Positions 5,453-7,973 of a DNA stretch of 7,973 nucleotides are shown here, piece after piece (position 1 is the first letter of the stretch; each line of letters opens with the position of its first letter). The DNA lies in the NCBI GenBank assembly GCA_947460275.1, contig CANHHZ010000091.1:1-7973 (forward strand). The letters run 5' to 3'. Made by a program: the position numbers and the translations under genes. The notes under the pieces were generated by a model, which saw nothing but the letters and a program-made list of their open reading frames with translations, did no database searches and was not told the origin of the DNA. Source of the DNA: Sphingobacteriaceae bacterium (GTDB taxonomy: Bacteria; Bacteroidota; Bacteroidia; Sphingobacteriales; Sphingobacteriaceae).

Positions 5453-5480
5453 ATAACTCACAACTCGTAACTCACAACTT
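5453..5480 (+). repeat. Four tandem heptamers nnAACTC upstream of the rlmI-like gene
   Basis: Units ATAACTC, ACAACTC, GTAACTC and ACAACTT are contiguous, 28 bases, ending four bases before the -7 box of the downstream gene. They belong to the same family as the tag array (coding-strand YCAACTC) and point the same way relative to their gene. The array occupies the place where a -33 element would be expected. Confidence 0.8.
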
Positions 5481-5484
5481 TTCT

Positions 5485-5492
5485 TACCTTTG
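5485..5492 (+). promoter_or_regulatory. -7 box of the rlmI-like gene (TACCTTTG), leaderless start
   Basis: TACCTTTG is an exact TAnnTTTG match that ends only four bases before the ATG at 5497. With the usual distance from this box to the transcript start, the mRNA would begin at or within a base or two of the start codon. No canonical TTG is present at the -33 distance; heptamer repeats fill that region. Confidence 0.6.
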
Positions 5493-5496
5493 CAAC

Positions 5497-6681
5497 ATGG
5501 TAGAAATTAAGCTAAAAAGAGGAAAAGAAAAAGCAGTTTTACAGCGTCATCCTTGGGTGTTTTCTGGGGCATTAGAAAAAATCAAAGGCTCGCCCGAAAA
5601 TGGGGACGTAGTAAAAGTAACCAGTGCAAACAACGACTTTTTAGCTTACGGATATTACAACAATCAGTCGCGTGTAGCCGTTCGTTTGTTAGAATGGGAT
5701 GAAAGCCAGCAGATTGATGAAAATTGGTATGCCCAAAAAATTAATCAAGCCATTGCATCAAGAGGGCATTTAAACACCAAAGACACCAACGCCTATCGGT
5801 TAATTTTTAGCGAAGCAGATTTTTTACCAGGTTTAATTGTAGACCAATATGCAGATTTTTTGTCTGTACAAATCTTAAGTACGGGAATAGAAAAAGCAAA
5901 GCCGATAATTATTTCGCTTTTGGTGAAGGCTTTACAACCCAAAGGGATTTTTGACCGCAGCGACGCTACCGCACGCACCCACGAAGGAATTACCGCCGAG
6001 AACGGATTGCTTTGGGGAGAGGCTCCTGCTGCTTTTATCGCCGTAAAAGAAAACGGAATTACTTACCATATTAATATTGCTGAGGGACAAAAATCGGGAT
6101 TTTACTGCGACCAACGCGATAATAGAAGGCTTTTGGCAAGCTACGCCAAAGGCAAAACCGTTTTAGATTGTTTTAGCTATAGCGGCGGATTTACCTTAAA
6201 TGCACTTGCCGAAGGCGCCAAGGCGGTAACTAGTGTTGATAGTTCTGCATTAGCCATTGAAACTTTAAAACAGAACATCACTTTAAACAAGTTCGAAAAA
6301 AAGAAGGCTAACGCCATACAATCTGATGTAAACAAGCAATTGAGAGCCTTTAAAGAAGAAGGCAAAAAGTTCGACATCGTAGTTTTAGATCCGCCAAAAT
6401 ATGCCCCATCTCGATCGGCTTTAGATAGGGCGGCAAGAGCCTACAAAGATTTAAACCGTTTGGGCTTGCTGCTTTTAGAAAGCGGAGGTTTATTGGCTAC
6501 CTTTTCGTGCTCGGGTGCGGTAGATATCGAAACTTTTAAGCAAATTATAGCTTGGGCAGCGCTTGATGCTGGCAAAGAAGTACAGGTTATCAAACAATTT
6601 TCTCAACCCGAAGATCATCCGGTGCGCTTGTCGTTTCCAGAAGGAGAATACTTAAAAGGTTTGTTGGTTAGGGTGCTATAA
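5497..6681 (+). CDS. rlmI: RlmI-type class I SAM-dependent rRNA (cytosine-C5) methyltransferase
   Basis: Probably makes m5C in 23S rRNA (position 1962 in E. coli). The 394-residue protein has an N-terminal PUA domain (about 1-75, KLKRGKEKAVLQRHPWVFSG near the start), a middle EEHEE-like domain with FLPGLIVDQY (109-118), and a C-terminal methyltransferase domain. Motifs seen: GQKSGFYCDQRDNR (197-210), SAM-binding VLDCFSYSGGFTL (222-234), VDSS (247-250), DPPKYA (298-303) and FSCSG (336-340), whose Cys338 is the expected catalytic nucleophile. Length equals that of E. coli RlmI (about 396). The start is fixed by alignment of the first residues to that family. Target specificity within the family cannot be proven from sequence alone. 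Divergent from csaA; its stop lies three bases from the convergent nucleoid-protein gene. Confidence 0.88.
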   Translation: MVEIKLKRGKEKAVLQRHPWVFSGALEKIKGSPENGDVVKVTSANNDFLAYGYYNNQSRVAVRLLEWDESQQIDENWYAQKINQAIASRGHLNTKDTNAYRLIFSEADFLPGLIVDQYADFLSVQILSTGIEKAKPIIISLLVKALQPKGIFDRSDATARTHEGITAENGLLWGEAPAAFIAVKENGITYHINIAEGQKSGFYCDQRDNRRLLASYAKGKTVLDCFSYSGGFTLNALAEGAKAVTSVDSSALAIETLKQNITLNKFEKKKANAIQSDVNKQLRAFKEEGKKFDIVVLDPPKYAPSRSALDRAARAYKDLNRLGLLLLESGGLLATFSCSGAVDIETFKQIIAWAALDAGKEVQVIKQFSQPEDHPVRLSFPEGEYLKGLLVRVL

Positions 6682-6684
6682 AAT

Positions 6685-7740
6685 TTATTGCTCCTCCCTA
6701 AAGTACACTTTATAATAATTCATAGATTTATTATCATCGAAACCTTTTTCTATCAACTCTTTGTTGCCGTGTATGTAGATATGGAAATTTTTATCGAGCT
6801 TTAAAATGCTTTTAAAGGCCTTAGCCTGTTTTTTAACAGCAGCATCCGAAATATCAAAACTATCGGAAATTTGAGTGTCAAATTCTTCTTCATAGCTTTT
6901 TTTGTAGCTTTTAAAGGATTCTATTCCTTCTTTATTGGCAATAACTTCGTTGGCAAACTCGTTTATATCAAAGCTTTCTTTTTCTTTAAAATATTTCATC
7001 GAACGGTTTAGCAAATCGATTTTATCCGTTTTAGAAACCTCAAAATCTTCGTCCAATTTTTGGGTAACAAAGTTTTTGTAAACACCTAACACGTTTTGCG
7101 TTTGGTTGTAACTATCGTTTCTTATTTTAAGTTTTAAAAACTCATCTTTCCAATAAACCGCCTCTGTACTACGGTTGGTTTGGTCTATTACCGCTACTTT
7201 AAATCCCTCTTCTTTTTCGGTATTAAAAATTAAGCAGCCTTTATCTAGCTTGCTAATGTTGATGGCTTCTTGCTCGTAACTTAACTCAAATCCATCTTTT
7301 TGCGGATAAACTTTGAGGTAACTTTCTTTGGTTTCTGATTTAAAAATACCAATCGCATCGTGCAAATCGCCCTCAATTTGTACATTTTCGAAATAAGCCA
7401 CATATAGCTCTCCCGATTTAATTTTAGGGTGATTGGAAATTTCGTATAAATAGGTAGCCAATTGCCTAGTGTTTTGGTGGAACAAGCTTCCATCCTTAAA
7501 AATTTCGTTTGCAAAATGATAAACCTCATTTAAACTAAGGTCGTTGTTGGGATGCATGAAACGATAAATTTCATTCACTTTTTCATAAGGAAGCAGAAAA
7601 TATTGCAATAAAAGCTGTTTGAGCATTTCGTCTTCTATCTGCAGCGAATTTTCAGACAAAACGTAAAATTCATCTTGCAATTTATTTCCAATTCTGTGGA
7701 TAGAAAGCTCGGCCAAATTGGCTTCAGAAAAAGTTATCAT
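6685..7740 (-). CDS. Nucleoid-associated protein, NdpA/YejK (37-kDa) family
   Basis: A 351-residue soluble protein that matches the 37-kDa nucleoid-associated protein family. Recognisable parts are the N-terminal segment ending in FMHPNNDLSLNEVYHFANEI (61-80), the mid-domain DAIGIFKSETKESYLKV (128-144), KGCLIFNTEKEEGFKVAVID (167-186) and the C-terminal FKSILKLDKNFHIYIHGN (309-326) followed by GFDDNKSMNYYKVYF. E. coli YejK associates with the nucleoid and topoisomerases; in Bacteroidota the same family occurs both in the core genome and beside mobile or defence genes, but nothing mobile is nearby here. The mature protein is acidic with no transmembrane segment. The ATG at 7738-7740 starts nine bases after a promoter-like repeat element. 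It converges on the rlmI-like gene with a three-base gap and no visible terminator. Confidence 0.85.
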   Translation of the reverse strand: MITFSEANLAELSIHRIGNKLQDEFYVLSENSLQIEDEMLKQLLLQYFLLPYEKVNEIYRFMHPNNDLSLNEVYHFANEIFKDGSLFHQNTRQLATYLYEISNHPKIKSGELYVAYFENVQIEGDLHDAIGIFKSETKESYLKVYPQKDGFELSYEQEAINISKLDKGCLIFNTEKEEGFKVAVIDQTNRSTEAVYWKDEFLKLKIRNDSYNQTQNVLGVYKNFVTQKLDEDFEVSKTDKIDLLNRSMKYFKEKESFDINEFANEVIANKEGIESFKSYKKSYEEEFDTQISDSFDISDAAVKKQAKAFKSILKLDKNFHIYIHGNKELIEKGFDDNKSMNYYKVYFREEQ

Positions 7741-7749
7741 ATTAATATT

Positions 7750-7770
7750 TTGAACCGCAAAGAAACGAAG
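7750..7770 (-). promoter_or_regulatory. Promoter-like repeat element upstream of the nucleoid-protein gene (shared with 5385-5405)
   Basis: On the minus strand the core reads CTTCGTTTCTTTGCGGTT followed by CAA. TTTCTTTG fits the TAnnTTTG box except at the second base and lies 17 bases before the ATG. It directly follows the terminator of the upstream TerC-family gene, where a new promoter is required. Confidence 0.55.
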
Positions 7771-7782
7771 ATTTTAACAAAA

Positions 7783-7807
7783 AAGGCCATCGTTTTAAGA
7801 TAGCCTT
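7783..7807 (-). terminator. Intrinsic terminator of the TerC-family gene
   Basis: AAGGCCATC (7783-7791) pairs with GATAGCCTT (7799-7807) with one mismatch around a seven-base loop. Read on the minus strand the stem is followed by TTTTGTT, giving six consecutive T with the stem end. It lies eight bases beyond the TerC-family stop. Confidence 0.8.
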
Positions 7808-7814
7808 GATATAT

Positions 7815-7973
7815 TTAGCGTTGTTCGGTTTCTTCATGCGGCGTATTGCGCAGCTTAACCGGTTTTTTCTTGTTCTTGCTCATTTTTAGGTTAAGCATCT
7901 CTACCAAAATGGAAAAGGCCATAGCAAAATAAATGTAACCTTTTGGTATGTGTTGGTCAAAACCTTCGGCCAA
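7815..7973 (-). CDS. TerC-family integral membrane protein, C-terminal 52 residues (partial)
   Basis: The frame enters from the right edge and stops at TAA (7817-7815). The visible end contains GFDQHIPKGYIYFAMAFSILVEMLNLKM, here spanning residues 4-31 of the fragment, which is the characteristic last transmembrane helix region of TerC/Alx-type proteins, followed by a basic cytosolic tail (SKNKKKPVKL) and an acidic end. TerC-family proteins are multi-pass membrane proteins linked to tellurite resistance in some operons and, more generally, to metal (manganese) export. Only the tail is available, so subfamily and function remain open. It ends in its own terminator. Confidence 0.75.
   Translation of the reverse strand: MAEGFDQHIPKGYIYFAMAFSILVEMLNLKMSKNKKKPVKLRNTPHEETEQR

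Noticed and set aside
5793..6377. Minus-strand open frames inside the rlmI-like gene
   Set aside because: Shadows of the conserved methyltransferase frame; compositionally odd and without family features.
6661..6720. Terminator between the convergent rlmI-like and nucleoid-protein genes
   Set aside because: The three-base gap and surrounding sequence show no stem with a T-tract.

Overview
The window looks like chromosomal DNA of a Bacteroidota bacterium, most likely a Sphingobacteriaceae member such as Pedobacter or a relative. The clues are low GC content, protein family variants typical of that group, almost no Shine-Dalgarno sites, and several matches to the Bacteroidota -7 promoter box TAnnTTTG. 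The genus is an inference from overall feel, not from a search.

Layout, left to right. (1) Positions 1-128 hold the last 41 codons of an unrecognised plus-strand gene. (2) Positions 139-2261 hold four minus-strand genes, read right to left: trmB (tRNA m7G46 methyltransferase), an alkyltransferase-like MGMT homologue whose stop/start abuts trmB, an AhpD-like carboxymuconolactone decarboxylase-family protein, and tag (3-methyladenine DNA glycosylase I). (3) Divergent from trmB is oxyR (plus), a peroxide-sensing LysR regulator with both redox cysteines. It ends in overlapping stop codons with a convergent small exported protein. (4) A clear intrinsic terminator, then the minus-strand genes sodA-like (Mn/Fe superoxide dismutase), tadA (tRNA A34 deaminase) and csaA (tRNA-binding-fold protein), the last two tightly coupled. 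(5) Divergent from csaA is an RlmI-type 23S rRNA methyltransferase (plus), apparently leaderless. (6) Convergent to it is an NdpA/YejK-type nucleoid-associated protein (minus). (7) A minus-strand terminator and the C-terminal end of a TerC-family membrane protein close the window.

The genes are housekeeping and stress genes with two themes: tRNA/rRNA modification (trmB, tadA, rlmI-like, csaA) and defence against oxidative or alkylation damage (oxyR, sodA, AhpD-like, tag, the alkyltransferase-like protein). No prophage, transposase, CRISPR or defence island is visible.

The unusual content is between the genes. Three places carry degenerate tandem repeats with an exact 7-bp period: GAGTTGR x5 directly inside the start of tag, nnAACTC x4 just upstream of the rlmI-like promoter (same family read on the coding strand), and two inverted arrays of an AAGGAnn family between the alkyltransferase-like and AhpD-like genes. 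A fourth element, an 18/21 identical promoter-like block containing TCTTTGCGG, lies in the same orientation just upstream of two unrelated genes (csaA and the nucleoid protein). These look like dispersed repeats of the host genome, some of which may carry or influence promoters and start codons.
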